This document shows positions 1 through 6,064 of a DNA stretch of 6,117 bases, in pieces. Under the pieces are notes generated by a model. That model had not been told where the DNA came from. It did no database searches and saw only the letters and a program-made list of their open reading frames with translations. Position 1 is the stretch's first letter. Each line of letters starts with the position of its first letter. Source of the DNA: CBFGRV01 sp965651265 (GTDB lineage: Bacteria > Bacteroidota > Rhodothermia > Rhodothermales > VXPQ01). The translations under genes and the position numbers were made by a program. The stretch is from the NCBI GenBank assembly GCA_965651265.1, contig CBFGRV010000115.1:1-6117 (forward strand), read 5' to 3'.

Positions 1-1913
1 CCGAGCAACTTTCGGCGCATGGCGAGCGCATCCTGATAGAAGCGTTCGGCCGCGGGATAGTCGCCCTTGTCGAAGAAAAGCACACCGAGGGCATCGAGAT
101 CAGTGGCCACCTCTTCGTGTTCATCGCCGAAGTGCTCCCGATCGATGGAGAGGGCGTGGCGTTCGTGCACCTCGGCCTCATCGTACGCTCCCCTCGTGCG
201 CAAGACGGCGCCGAGATTCATCAGCGTCTTGGCCACATCGGGATGGCTTGCTCCCAGAGCCCGTTCACGGATCGCGAGGGCCTCGCGGAAGAAACTTTCC
301 GCCTCCTCGTAGGCACCCACCTCCCATTGCAAGACGCCCCACTGATCCAGGCTCGAGGCGTAATCCGGATGCGCCGTGCCGAAGAGGCTGCGCCGCGTTT
401 CAAGTGCGCGCTCCAGCAACGGAGCGGCCTCGTCGTAGAGTCCCAGCCGCCGATAGATTTCCCCCAGGGTGGCCAGCAACTCGGCCTGCACCTCCGGCTG
501 GCCGGACAACTCGGCTTCGACTCGAGCTGCGCCCCGATCCACCATCTCGTGCACCGTGACGGCTTCGCCTCTCGCCTCCTCGGGATCGGCCTGTTCGAAC
601 AGGCTGACGATGAACCGCGTCACTTCATTGGCCTTCGCCGCCTCCTTCGCTCTCGCGTTCGCCTGCCAGATGGCTACCCCGAGTCCGCCAGCGAGGGAGA
701 GTAACACGAGCACGCCCGCTGCTGCACCGGCTCGATGCCGCCGAATGAATTTGTGGACGCGATAACCGAGCGTGTCTCGTCGGGCGCTCACGGGCATCCC
801 CTGAAGGTGGCGCCCAACGTCATCACGAAAGGCCGCGACCGAGGTGTACCGCCGCTCCGGCTCGCGCCGCAACGCCTCGAGCAGAATGGTATCGAGATCG
901 CCTTCCAGGCGGCGCCGCAGCCGTTCACTCGTCGTCGATCGCGCCTGGGCCGCCGCGTCCGAATCAGGCGCGTCCATAATAGCCGAGCTCGGTTTCAGCG
1001 GCTCGATGGACCCCAGAAACGACGCAGCGTCTACATTCCGCGGGATAGTGTACGGACGCCGGCCGGTCAGCAGCTCGTACAGGACGATGCCAAGGGCATA
1101 CACGTCGCTGGCCGTCGTGATGGGTGCCCCGGTGAGCTGCTCCGGGCTGGCATACGCGGGTGTGAGCAAGCGCCGGCCCGTTTGCGTGAGCAGCGCATCC
1201 TGCTCGTCGCTGTCCAGGAGCTTGGCTATCCCGAAATCCAGCAGCTTCAGGCGTCCCTCTTTCGTGACGAAGATGTTCGATGGCTTCAGATCGCGGTGGA
1301 CGATCAGATTCTGATGTGCGTAGTGGACGGCATCGCAGACGGTCTGGAACAGGCGAAGCCGCTCCTCCACAGACAGCCGGTGCTCGTCGCAGTAGGTCGT
1401 GATGGGCATGCCTTCGATGCGCTCCATCACGAAATAGGGCTGCCCCGACTCGCTCGTGCCGCCATCAAGGAGTCGCGCGATGTTCTCGTGCTGGAGGGTG
1501 GCGAGGATTTGCCGCTCCTGCTCGAACCGCCGCCGAATCTCGCGGCCGCCGGCTTCGCGCCGGATGATCTTCAGGGCGACCGTCTGCCGAAATCCGCCAT
1601 CCATACGGGCGGCCAGATAGACATTGCCCATTCCACCGCGCCCAAGCTCGTCGAGGACGCGGTAGGGGCCGAAGTGCTGCCCGGGTTCGGCTGGCCCGGG
1701 CTCCTCAGGTTCCGGGGCGATGAGCTCCGCGAGAGCTACCGGCGACGTATCCAGCAGTGGCGACGCCGAGGCATCGCGTGTCAGGAGGCGACGTACCTCG
1801 GCGCGCAAGTCGGCATCCACGACTCCATCCAACCAGACATTCCGATCCGGCTCCGGCACCTCGAGTGCCGCGAAGAAGAGATCCTTGAGCTCGTGCCATC
1901 GGTCCTCGTCCAT
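1..1913 (-). CDS. Transmembrane Ser/Thr protein kinase with C-terminal TPR repeats (C-terminus beyond window)
   Basis: Partial gene: 637 complete codons are present and the 3' end lies beyond the left edge. The product should phosphorylate Ser/Thr on protein targets at the inner membrane. An N-terminal helical segment (about residues 1-65) precedes a complete Hanks-type kinase domain (about 82-370). Visible motifs are the glycine loop GRGGMGNVY (91-99), the ATP-anchoring lysine in VALK (K115), the catalytic loop HRDLKPSN (206-213), DFG (226-228) and SPE (256-258). All catalytic residues are present, so it should be active. A hydrophobic membrane segment lies at about 395-416. Beyond it, about 474 onward, come TPR repeats with a period near 42 residues (YDEA, YEEA, YDEA, YPAA and HPD motifs), probably a protein-binding sensor region. 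The ATG at 1913 is chosen because no in-frame start lies just upstream and the N-terminus is family-like. No Shine-Dalgarno sequence precedes it. It starts 19 nt after the sigma gene stop, so both are probably on one transcript. The long plus-strand open frames here are antisense shadows. Confidence 0.95.
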   Translation of the reverse strand, partial: MDEDRWHELKDLFFAALEVPEPDRNVWLDGVVDADLRAEVRRLLTRDASASPLLDTSPVALAELIAPEPEEPGPAEPGQHFGPYRVLDELGRGGMGNVYLAARMDGGFRQTVALKIIRREAGGREIRRRFEQERQILATLQHENIARLLDGGTSESGQPYFVMERIEGMPITTYCDEHRLSVEERLRLFQTVCDAVHYAHQNLIVHRDLKPSNIFVTKEGRLKLLDFGIAKLLDSDEQDALLTQTGRRLLTPAYASPEQLTGAPITTASDVYALGIVLYELLTGRRPYTIPRNVDAASFLGSIEPLKPSSAIMDAPDSDAAAQARSTTSERLRRRLEGDLDTILLEALRREPERRYTSVAAFRDDVGRHLQGMPVSARRDTLGYRVHKFIRRHRAGAAAGVLVLLSLAGGLGVAIWQANARAKEAAKANEVTRFIVSLFEQADPEEARGEAVTVHEMVDRGAARVEAELSGQPEVQAELLATLGEIYRRLGLYDEAAPLLERALETRRSLFGTAHPDYASSLDQWGVLQWEVGAYEEAESFFREALAIRERALGASHPDVAKTLMNLGAVLRTRGAYDEAEVHERHALSIDREHFGDEHEEVATDLDALGVLFFDKGDYPAAERFYQDALAMRRKLL

Positions 1914-1932
1914 GGAGGGTGTGCGTAAGGCA

Positions 1933-2514
1933 TCATGTCTGGTGGGAAAGGACCTCCGTCAGCCATGCGCGTGCCATGCGCCACTCCCGGTTGACCGTCG
2001 CTGTCGACAGTTCGAGGATATCCGCTGTCTCTTCGATCGAATAGCCCGCAAAGAATCGACACTCGACTACGCGGACCTGCCGCGCATCACGGGATTCGAG
2101 GCGTTGCAGGGCGTCATCGAGTTCCATCACCTGTGCCGGATTTACGTGGCCCGTATAGATGGCCTCGTCAAAGGCGAGGGCTTCCTGTCCGCCACCCCGC
2201 TTCAGAGCGTTCCGCTCGTGCGCGGCATTCACAAGGACTTGCCGCATGGCCCGGGCCGCAATGCGCATGAAGTGCCGTCGGCTCTGAATGTCGAGGCGAT
2301 CGGAGCCGCCCAGCTTCAAGTAGGCTTCGTGAACGAGTGCGGTCGTATTGAGCGTCTCGCCGGCCCGGCCGCGCCGTACCACTCGGGCGAGCCGCCGCAG
2401 TTCATCGTACACGAGTGCGAAGAGCTCATCCAGCACCTCCGGCTGGTCCGATTTGAGGGCTTCCAGCAGCTGGGTGAAGGTTCGCTCAGAAGCCATGATA
2501 CGATTCGTCTGCAT
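1933..2514 (-). CDS. ECF-type RNA polymerase sigma factor (TIGR02999-like), kinase-linked
   Basis: 193-residue sigma-70 family factor of the extracytoplasmic-function type, the usual size. It should direct RNA polymerase to a small regulon. Region 2 spans about residues 28-105 (YDELRRLA, ALVHEAYLKL, FMRIAARAMRQVLVNAA). Region 4 spans about 130-190, with the helix-turn-helix at about 157-182 (GYSIEETADILELS, then TVNREWRMARAWL). The sequence pattern is that of the ECF subfamily known as TIGR02999 / Sigma70_ECF. Region 2.2 lacks the usual acidic DAED-like patch and reads LNTTALVHEAY (55-65), with threonines at 57 and 58. No anti-sigma gene is adjacent; the neighbour is a Ser/Thr kinase, which suggests control by phosphorylation (inference). 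Start choice is uncertain. The ATG at 2514 has AGGAG immediately before it with no spacer, while the ATG at 2496 (MASERTF, typical of family N-termini) has that AGGAG 18 nt upstream. Confidence 0.93.
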   Translation of the reverse strand: MQTNRIMASERTFTQLLEALKSDQPEVLDELFALVYDELRRLARVVRRGRAGETLNTTALVHEAYLKLGGSDRLDIQSRRHFMRIAARAMRQVLVNAAHERNALKRGGGQEALAFDEAIYTGHVNPAQVMELDDALQRLESRDARQVRVVECRFFAGYSIEETADILELSTATVNREWRMARAWLTEVLSHQT

Positions 2515-2530
2515 CTCCTGTAAGGTAGAT

Positions 2531-2538
2531 CAAAGATA
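2531..2538 (-). promoter_or_regulatory. Candidate -7 promoter element (TATCTTTG) of the sigma-kinase operon
   Basis: The minus strand reads TATCTTTG, an exact match to the Bacteroidota -7 consensus TAnnTTTG, ending 16 nt before the sigma factor ATG at 2514. That would give a leader of roughly 10 nt. I do not see a convincing TTTG-type -33 element at the expected distance, and the assignment depends on the host being Bacteroidota-like. Confidence 0.4.
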
Positions 2539-2548
2539 CTTCACACCT

Positions 2549-2554
2549 AGGAGG
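2549..2554 (+). promoter_or_regulatory. Shine-Dalgarno site of the outer-membrane protein gene
   Basis: AGGAGG lies 7 nt before the ATG at 2562. It is a textbook ribosome binding site and fixes this start. It is the strongest such site in the window, which suggests the outer-membrane protein is well translated. Confidence 0.85.
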
Positions 2555-2561
2555 CACAGTC

Positions 2562-3197
2562 ATGAAAACATACTCGATCGTCATACTAATCGCCGTCCTG
2601 TCTGGATGGGGGATGTGGGCGGCCGATGCATCTGCGCAATGGCAGGTGGGCGGCATCCTCGACCTCAACTTTGCCACCGCTAGCGTAGAGCCCGAGGTGG
2701 GCAATCGCGCGTACAGCATGCGTACCGCATTCGGCATCGGGGCGGTGGTCGACTACCCCCTCGCACCGCAGATCGACCTGCACGGCCAGATCATGCTGCA
2801 GGGCAAAGGCATGACGCTCAAAGATCCCGATTTCGAAAGGGACATCGATTGGAAAGTGACCTACATCGAGATCCCTGTCCTTTTGCGCTATACGCTACAA
2901 ACGGAGGCATCCGCGCAGCCCTACGTGGCCGTGGGACCAAGCTTCGGCCTTCTCCAATCCGCCAAGTTCACGGACGGCGAACACACAGAGGACGACGAGG
3001 ACGCGAAGTCCCTCGACATGAGCCTTGCGCTTGCCGCCGGCGCAAAGCTGCCGCGGGGCCGCAATACGTTCTTCGGCGAGGTCCGGTATGCCTACGGCCT
3101 GATAAACGTCGTGGAGGATCCCGATGTCAACCCTTCGGTGAAGCACCGCGGGCTGCAAATTCTCGCCGGAGTGACGTTTCCCATCGGCGGGAACTAG
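2562..3197 (+). CDS. Secreted outer-membrane beta-barrel protein (porin-like family)
   Basis: 211 residues. A signal peptide covers residues 1-25: Lys near the start, a hydrophobic core, then the ASA|Q cleavage site for signal peptidase I. The mature part is built of alternating-residue beta strands separated by turns. Examples are the strand after cleavage (WQVGGILDLN), a strand around 53-64, YIEIPVLLRY (101-110), YVAVGPSFGL (121-130), the strand around 151-162, FFGEVRYAYGL (170-180) and the final strand LQILAGVTFPI (198-208). The EIPVLLRY strand is characteristic of the Bacteroidota outer-membrane beta-barrel families (PF13568-like). Its size fits a small 8-stranded barrel. A strongly acidic segment, EHTEDDEDA (140-148), probably forms an extracellular loop. 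No transport or enzyme function can be read from the sequence. The gene diverges from the sigma-kinase operon across 47 bp, so its promoter must lie in or overlap that gap or the start of the sigma gene. Confidence 0.88.
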   Translation: MKTYSIVILIAVLSGWGMWAADASAQWQVGGILDLNFATASVEPEVGNRAYSMRTAFGIGAVVDYPLAPQIDLHGQIMLQGKGMTLKDPDFERDIDWKVTYIEIPVLLRYTLQTEASAQPYVAVGPSFGLLQSAKFTDGEHTEDDEDAKSLDMSLALAAGAKLPRGRNTFFGEVRYAYGLINVVEDPDVNPSVKHRGLQILAGVTFPIGGN

Positions 3198-3201
3198 GGA
3201 G

Positions 3202-3221
3202 CCTGCGGTTTACACGGCAGG
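3202..3221. terminator. Weak inverted repeat between convergent genes, possible terminator
   Basis: CCTGC (3202-3206) and GCAGG (3217-3221) can pair around a 10-nt loop in the 34-bp gap between the two convergent genes. A second palindrome, GACGGCCGTC (3224-3233), overlaps the stop codon of the minus-strand gene. There is no T-run on either side, so any termination role is inferred mainly from position. Confidence 0.22.
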
Positions 3222-3231
3222 TCGACGGCCG

Positions 3232-3804
3232 TCACGGCGTTTCGTTGGTCGCATCGCGGATCCGCGTGTCGACGGCTATCCAGTTGGTTTCCCAGGTCTT
3301 CCCACCGTCATCGGAGAATGCCTGCTCAAACCGTAGCGTGTCGGGTGAAACTTGCGTGATGACGAAGCGGGCGAGGATTGTTCGACCGTCCACGGTATCC
3401 ACTCCGAAGAACTCCCCGCGTCCATCCGTGAACTCACCGACGACGGGAGGAAAGAGGGTGCCGGTCCTGCTGCTCGCGGCATGCAGGCTCCACTGGCGAG
3501 ATTGCGGATTGTAGAGCCGCAGCGAGAGAAGCTCGACACGTCCGGCCGGGCCGCTTACGTCGAACTCGACGAGGTTGGCCCGGCCGCCCCATATTTCCCG
3601 GACCACCGTAGTCCCTTCATACTCGGCCCACCTGGTCGACCCGGACAAGGGCTCTAGAAGCAGGGACAACTGGCTGTGCCAGGTGCCGAACGTGAAGTCG
3701 AAATCGCGTTGTCCATCTCGAAGGGCTGCCTCGTCCTGAGCGAAGGCTGTGGCGTGCCAGACAAGCAGCGCGAGCACGGAAAGGAGGCGTGAGCAGTGGG
3801 ACAT
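3232..3804 (-). CDS. Exported protein of unknown function (DUF1579-like)
   Basis: 190 residues from the ATG at 3804. This start is preferred because it begins a clear signal peptide: a hydrophobic core at about 7-20 and the AFA|Q cleavage site after residue 22. The same frame is open to an ATG at 3879, but the 25 extra residues would put a polar stretch in front of the signal peptide. No clear Shine-Dalgarno sequence precedes 3804. The mature protein is short, without membrane segments, and predicted to be beta-rich. It starts with DFDFTFGTW (34-42) and contains EYEGTTVVREIWGGRANL (61-78), SLRLYNPQSRQWSL (94-107), GRGEFF (128-133) and FSDDGGKTWETNW (163-175). These blocks recall DUF1579-type hypothetical proteins, which adopt a lipocalin-like barrel; this comes from memory of the family, not from a search. 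No catalytic or metal site is evident. It likely acts in the periplasm. It converges with the outer-membrane protein gene. Confidence 0.85.
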   Translation of the reverse strand: MSHCSRLLSVLALLVWHATAFAQDEAALRDGQRDFDFTFGTWHSQLSLLLEPLSGSTRWAEYEGTTVVREIWGGRANLVEFDVSGPAGRVELLSLRLYNPQSRQWSLHAASSRTGTLFPPVVGEFTDGRGEFFGVDTVDGRTILARFVITQVSPDTLRFEQAFSDDGGKTWETNWIAVDTRIRDATNETP

Positions 3805-3889
3805 CGCCGGATCGAGTTGCGTGGTGGATGACGCCTGGTGAAGGTTGTCCATATATACGTAATGCAGCCTGATTTTCACATCCCAATAG

Positions 3890-3915
3890 GCACGCCGGCT
3901 GACTACCGGGCGTGC
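3890..3915. repeat. Inverted repeat upstream of the exported-protein gene
   Basis: GCACGCCGG (3890-3898) pairs with CCGGGCGTGC (3906-3915) apart from one bulged G, leaving a 7-nt loop. It lies about 86 bp upstream of the ATG at 3804 and about 160 bp upstream of the DUF2267 gene, in a stretch (3805-4077) where I find no gene. No T-run follows on either strand, so an operator or structured leader is more likely than a terminator. Confidence 0.4.
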
Positions 3916-4068
3916 AAGCTTCCCCTACATCGAATTGAGTGATTCAGGGCTAGTGAGGACCTCGGTGTGCTCGTATCCTGATTCCGAATTTGAGGTGCTC
4001 GAGGCGCAGGGGATGGCAATAGGCCGTCCCACCCCGTGCACGCGTTGTCATCGGAAAGCTAAAGAGAC

Positions 4069-4075
4069 GAGGTGG
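4069..4075 (+). promoter_or_regulatory. Shine-Dalgarno site deciding the DUF2267 start
   Basis: GAGGTGG, with its GAGG core 5 nt before the ATG at 4078. The in-frame GTG at 4072 lies inside this site and so is unlikely to be the start. Confidence 0.65.
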
Positions 4076-4077
4076 TC

Positions 4078-4512
4078 ATGAACGGCAGCATCAAAGCATT
4101 TTCGCAGTCCGTGCAGGATGCGGAGCGAATCTTGAATGAGATCAGCGAAGAGATGGGGGATCCCAGGAAAAAGATCGCCTACCAGGCACTCCGTGGCGTG
4201 CTCTTCGCTCTGCGCGATCGACTGCCGCTCGGGGAGGCCGTGGACCTGGCGGCGCAGTTTCCGTTGATTATCCGCGGGATCTACTACGAGGGCTACAGGC
4301 CGGCCGGAAAGCCGGAAAAGTACGATCGCGACGAATTCCTCAAGCGTGTCAGCGACCAGCTGCAGATGGCCGGCGGAGCGAATCCGGAGCAGGCCACTCG
4401 GGCCGTACTGGCGATATTGACCCGCTACGTGTCTCCTGGAGAGATCGAAGAAGTCCAGAACGCGCTCCCGAAAGAGCTCCGGGCTCTCTGGCCGGAGCCG
4501 GCAAGCGCGTGA
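4078..4512 (+). CDS. DUF2267 family protein
   Basis: 144 residues, soluble, highly charged and mostly helical, with no signal peptide or membrane segment. It matches the conserved pattern of DUF2267 (PF10025): AYQALRGVLFALRDRLPLGEA (35-54 region), then LAAQFPLIIRGIYYEGYRP (58-75), then DEFLKRV (85-91). A second half (about 102-139) repeats the helical pattern with the PEQATRAVLAIL and LPKELRALW elements. The length is typical for the family. The biochemical role of the family is not established; members are small cytoplasmic proteins often found near stress-related genes. Here it stands alone, with no co-directional neighbour within the window, and is followed by a strong hairpin. I see no frameshift or missing block. 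Confidence 0.9.
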   Translation: MNGSIKAFSQSVQDAERILNEISEEMGDPRKKIAYQALRGVLFALRDRLPLGEAVDLAAQFPLIIRGIYYEGYRPAGKPEKYDRDEFLKRVSDQLQMAGGANPEQATRAVLAILTRYVSPGEIEEVQNALPKELRALWPEPASA

Positions 4513-4566
4513 GGATGCCGCAGCCTTGAACCGGGCGAAGGGTCATTGGGGAGGCTGAATACAACG

Positions 4567-4598
4567 TACGGCCACCGGCAGTTGAGCCGATGGCCGTA
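4567..4598. terminator. Strong hairpin between convergent genes, probable bidirectional terminator
   Basis: Two 13-nt arms, TACGGCCACCGGC (4567-4579) and GCCGATGGCCGTA (4586-4598), flank a 6-nt loop. In plus-strand RNA there is one C-A mismatch; in minus-strand RNA the same position becomes a G-U pair, so the stem is continuous. It lies 54 nt after the DUF2267 stop and 63 nt after the stop of the minus-strand surface protein gene. The U-tracts are poor (GGTTACC on plus, CGTTGTATT on minus), so this is either a weak intrinsic terminator or a structure protecting 3' ends. Confidence 0.55.
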
Positions 4599-4661
4599 GG
4601 TTACCCTGGGACTCATCCATGCGCAGGCGGCGTCGTTTCGATCTGCCACCGCGTCGGACGA

Positions 4662-5810
4662 TCAGTTCTCGAAATAGGATACGAGAACCAGATCGGATTC
4701 CTCCGAAAAGATCGAGGAAAGGCTGGGAGCGGCCGGCCGATAATGGATGACCGGATTACCATTGAGCACGACGTTTGAATTCGTCGCGACAGATCCGTAT
4801 ACGTCGGGGGTACCGTTGAAGGTGACCCTGCCGTCCGCATAAATCTGTCCGGCTACGCCCACGTTTCCATTTAGCGTTACGTTGCCTCCTGCATAGAAGG
4901 CGACCGAACTCTCGTCGCCCGCACTTGCGGCGTCGACGCTTCCGTTGAGGATGACATTGCCCTCAACCACGATCATTAGATAGCCGTCGATATTGAGATT
5001 CCCGTTGGCCGTAAAGTCACCTCGAATGTGCCAGATGTAGGGGTTCTCACGCGTGCCTCCCTTGTTTATCGACTGCGCATTCAGCCGGACGTCGCCATAG
5101 GATGTCTCGTTCGGCGTGATGCTCTCAAAGAAGACGCTGCTATCAAACTCGGGAATCTCAACCCTCGACGTGCGAAACGCCGTCTCTGCGTTATCCGGGT
5201 TATAGTTCGGTTTGAACGTTCCTTGTAGCGCCTTTGACGGATTGGCCGTGGCTGAGCCGACGTATGTCCCGAATCCCGCGACCGAGTTTTTATTTCCGTT
5301 GATGCGAAGGTCCCCGTTCGTGTGCCAGTTGCCGTTCAGCGGCTGACTGGGATCGGCAACGGTACCCTTCACATTACCATTCAAAAGGAGGTCATCCTCC
5401 GATATGAGGGCGTACTTGAGGAAGGGTGGGACGACGGCTGCGGCGGACGACGAGGTCGAAATGAGCGCCTCGATCTGGTGGCTCGCCTCATCGAGGGCGT
5501 TGCTCATCTCGGCCGTGGAGGAAATGGTCGCCAGGCCGTCACTGACCGAGATGGTGGTTGCATAGGGCGCCCCCTGAAAGTCGCCGGTCAGCGTTACGGG
5601 ACTCGTCGCGAACGGCTGGAGGGAACCAGCGTTGGCGAGCTCCTGCTTTGCCTGCTCATATCCCGCAAGCGCGGCATTGCGGGCCAGGACTTTGAGTTGG
5701 TGCTTCGACGTAGTACGAACGGTGTCGTTGACGGCGTTCAGCCTACTGGCGTAAAGCGTGGTCGAAGCGATAATAATTGCCGCGAGAGCGACAAGAATGG
5801 CTTTTCCCAT
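4662..5810 (-). CDS. Membrane-anchored Asn-Gly-repeat solenoid protein, PilX-associated type
   Basis: 382 residues. The N-terminus is a hydrophobic anchor (about 4-20, ILVALAAIIIASTTLY) followed by a charged, probably helical stretch (about 24-60), as in PilX-type minor pilin-like proteins. No prepilin peptidase site or Glu at mature position 5 is visible, so true pilin processing is doubtful. Residues about 130-355 are dominated by short beta strands carrying Asn-Gly turns: LLNGN (142-146), LNGN (158-161), INGN (170-173), TANGN (267-271), ILNGS (287-291), TLNGN (312-316), TFNGT (330-334) and VLNGN (348-352). Spacing is 18-24 residues over the last four copies. This suggests a right-handed beta-solenoid similar to bactofilin or the polymer-forming domains seen in PilX-associated proteins. 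The likely location is anchored in the inner membrane with the solenoid outside, contributing to a pilus or surface structure. The start at 5810 has no Shine-Dalgarno sequence. No pilus gene is adjacent within the window. Confidence 0.8.
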   Translation of the reverse strand: MGKAILVALAAIIIASTTLYASRLNAVNDTVRTTSKHQLKVLARNAALAGYEQAKQELANAGSLQPFATSPVTLTGDFQGAPYATTISVSDGLATISSTAEMSNALDEASHQIEALISTSSSAAAVVPPFLKYALISEDDLLLNGNVKGTVADPSQPLNGNWHTNGDLRINGNKNSVAGFGTYVGSATANPSKALQGTFKPNYNPDNAETAFRTSRVEIPEFDSSVFFESITPNETSYGDVRLNAQSINKGGTRENPYIWHIRGDFTANGNLNIDGYLMIVVEGNVILNGSVDAASAGDESSVAFYAGGNVTLNGNVGVAGQIYADGRVTFNGTPDVYGSVATNSNVVLNGNPVIHYRPAAPSLSSIFSEESDLVLVSYFEN

Positions 5811-5815
5811 GGTAA

Positions 5816-5823
5816 CAAATGTA
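5816..5823 (-). promoter_or_regulatory. Candidate -7 promoter element (TACATTTG) of the solenoid protein gene
   Basis: The minus strand reads TACATTTG, an exact match to TAnnTTTG, ending only 5 nt before the ATG at 5810. If it is real, transcription would begin at or next to the start codon and the mRNA would be essentially leaderless, which agrees with the absence of a Shine-Dalgarno site. No -33 element is evident. Confidence 0.3.
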
Positions 5824-5838
5824 TCTGCCGGGAAGCGG

Positions 5839-5997
5839 ATGGGGTGAGCGAGGCATCCGCGAGCGCCGGGTGATTACTTACGTGTCATGGGGTGAGCCTG
5901 CGCTGAGGTCTCGTTCTTATCGGCGATTCGGCAAAATACTTAAGCGTTTGAGGGGGCCTATCTGGTGGACCAGATCCTGGATGGGGTTGGGGTGAGC
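5839..5997. repeat. Three direct copies of TGGGGTGAGC upstream of the solenoid protein gene
   Basis: The plus strand has ATGGGGTGAGC at 5839-5849 and again at 5887-5897, and TGGGGTGAGC at 5988-5997. All are in the same orientation (GCTCACCCCA on the coding strand), with start spacings of 48 and 101 nt. They lie in the 254-bp gene-free gap between the solenoid protein gene and the tRNA. They could be binding sites for a regulator; no known motif is recognised. Confidence 0.55.
5960..5975. repeat. Perfect dyad, operator-like
   Basis: ATCTGGT and ACCAGAT flank a GG spacer, giving perfect 7-bp arms. It lies 150 bp upstream of the solenoid protein start, within the repeat-containing gap. It is too short and lacks a T-run for a terminator; a dimeric repressor site is possible. 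Confidence 0.35.
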
Positions 5998-6020
5998 GTA
6001 ATCCCGCGTTGATCGGGGGC

Positions 6021-6057
6021 AAATCAAAACGGCAGCCTCGTTGCCAAGACTGCCGTT
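6021..6057 (-). terminator. Rho-independent terminator of the tRNA-Pro transcript
   Basis: In minus-strand RNA the arms AACGGCAG and CTGCCGTT (6050-6057 and 6028-6035) form an 8-bp stem. It extends through a G-U pair and CTTG/CGAG to a total of 13 bp closed by a GCAA (GNRA) tetraloop. A T-rich tail, TTTTGATTT, follows. It begins 7 nt after the tRNA 3' end, as expected for a tRNA terminator. Confidence 0.85.
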
Positions 6058-6064
6058 GGAAGTG

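Noticed and set aside
117..704. Plus-strand open frame of 195 codons
   Set aside because: Antisense to the TPR region of the kinase, with low-complexity composition and no family resemblance.
735..1928. Plus-strand open frame of 397 codons
   Set aside because: It lies antisense to the kinase, whose minus-strand translation gives all kinase motifs and TPR repeats. The plus-strand product has no recognisable domain and is a by-product of high GC codon use.
1720..2523. Plus-strand open frame of 267 codons
   Set aside because: Covers the opposite strand of the kinase start and the whole sigma factor gene, and shows no domain.
2849..3514. Plus-strand open frame of 221 codons spanning the outer-membrane protein end and the exported-protein gene
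   Set aside because: It overlaps two well-supported genes in other frames and its Arg/Pro/Ser-rich product resembles no family.
5750..5810. Type IV prepilin signal at the start of the solenoid protein
   Set aside because: The hydrophobic N-terminus is pilin-like, but there is no G|F/M cleavage site followed by Glu at position 5, so I describe it only as a membrane anchor.
5322..5873. Plus-strand open frame of 183 codons
   Set aside because: Antisense to the N-terminal half of the solenoid protein gene. Its composition (Gly/Arg-rich) is that of a shadow frame.
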